Of a DNA stretch of 5,423 bases, positions 5,374 to 5,423 are shown in pieces (positions within the stretch are counted from its first letter, which is position 1; each line of letters begins with the position of its first letter). The translations under genes and the position numbers were made by a program. The notes below the pieces were generated by a model. That model did not search any database and was not told the DNA's origin. It worked only from the letters and a program-made list of their open reading frames with translations. Source of the DNA: Halobacteriaceae archaeon Tc-Br11_E2g27 (GTDB lineage Archaea; Halobacteriota; Halobacteria; Halobacteriales; Haloarculaceae); assembly GCA_001564135.1 (NCBI GenBank), contig LKNH01000190.1, forward strand, positions 1-5,423, read 5' to 3'.

Positions 5374-5423
5374 GTGTCACAGCCAGAGAGTCCAAACCCA
5401 GAGGCCCCCGTCTCGCTCGAAAC
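5374..5423 (+). CDS. start of an unidentified gene, leaderless, cut by the window end
   Basis: The frame from GTG 5374 is open to the window edge and reads MSQPESPNPEAPVSLE. Its codons (CAG, GAG, GCC, CCC, GTC, TCG, CTC) have the G or C third positions usual in haloarchaeal genes, and a TATA-like element lies about 24 bases upstream. The competing frame from ATG 5333, which touches the kinase stop, uses TTA, AGA and AGG and gives a basic, unlikely peptide. Sixteen residues of a Pro/Glu/Ser-rich N-terminus are too few to name a family. Confidence 0.5.
   Translation, partial: MSQPESPNPEAPVSLE

Noticed and set aside
5333..5422. ATG 5333 immediately after the kinase stop as a coupled downstream gene
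   Set aside because: The frame uses TTA, AGA and AGG and gives a basic, low-quality peptide. The GTG 5374 frame has far better codon use and a promoter at proper spacing.

Overview
The window looks like chromosome from a halophilic archaeon (class Halobacteria). The proteins are very rich in Asp and Glu. The 2-oxoacid:ferredoxin oxidoreductase, dihydrofolate reductase and REC/PAS/GAF histidine kinase all resemble haloarchaeal families. Three gene starts lack a Shine-Dalgarno sequence but have a TATA-like element 24-27 bases upstream, as expected for leaderless archaeal transcripts. All supported genes are on the + strand. The genus cannot be fixed from the sequence alone.

Layout. (1) Bases 2-1742 hold the 3' part of the alpha subunit gene (porA type) and the complete beta subunit gene (porB type) of a ferredoxin-reducing 2-oxoacid oxidoreductase. 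They form one operon, and porB has a strong Shine-Dalgarno. A T-tract follows porB. (2) Bases 1743-1856 are a regulatory intergenic region with short imperfect repeats, a bulged inverted repeat and a TATA element. It leads to a GTG-started thioredoxin-reductase-like flavoprotein (1857-2855), which keeps its CxxC but has a degraded NADPH site. (3) A 64-base gap contains a strong potential RNA hairpin ending two bases before the ATG of a dihydrofolate reductase (2920-3402). (4) Bases 3403-3463 carry a TATA element and a 9-base tandem repeat before a 622-residue soluble REC-PAS-GAF-HisKA-HATPase sensor kinase (3464-5332). (5) The last 50 bases appear to be the start of another leaderless gene, cut by the window edge.

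How the genes fit together. PorAB oxidises a 2-oxoacid (pyruvate is the best guess) to acyl-CoA and reduces ferredoxin. The neighbouring flavoprotein may take electrons from something other than NADPH, and ferredoxin is an attractive but unproven candidate. Dihydrofolate reductase serves folate and thymidylate metabolism. The kinase has no partner response regulator in the window, and its own N-terminal receiver suggests it receives phosphate from another kinase.

No mobile element, CRISPR array, tRNA or rRNA was seen. No gene-free stretch exceeds about 115 bases. The most unusual items are the modified flavoprotein, the hairpin before the reductase gene, a start-region sequence shared by the reductase and kinase genes, and a 9-codon ORF that bridges porA and porB.
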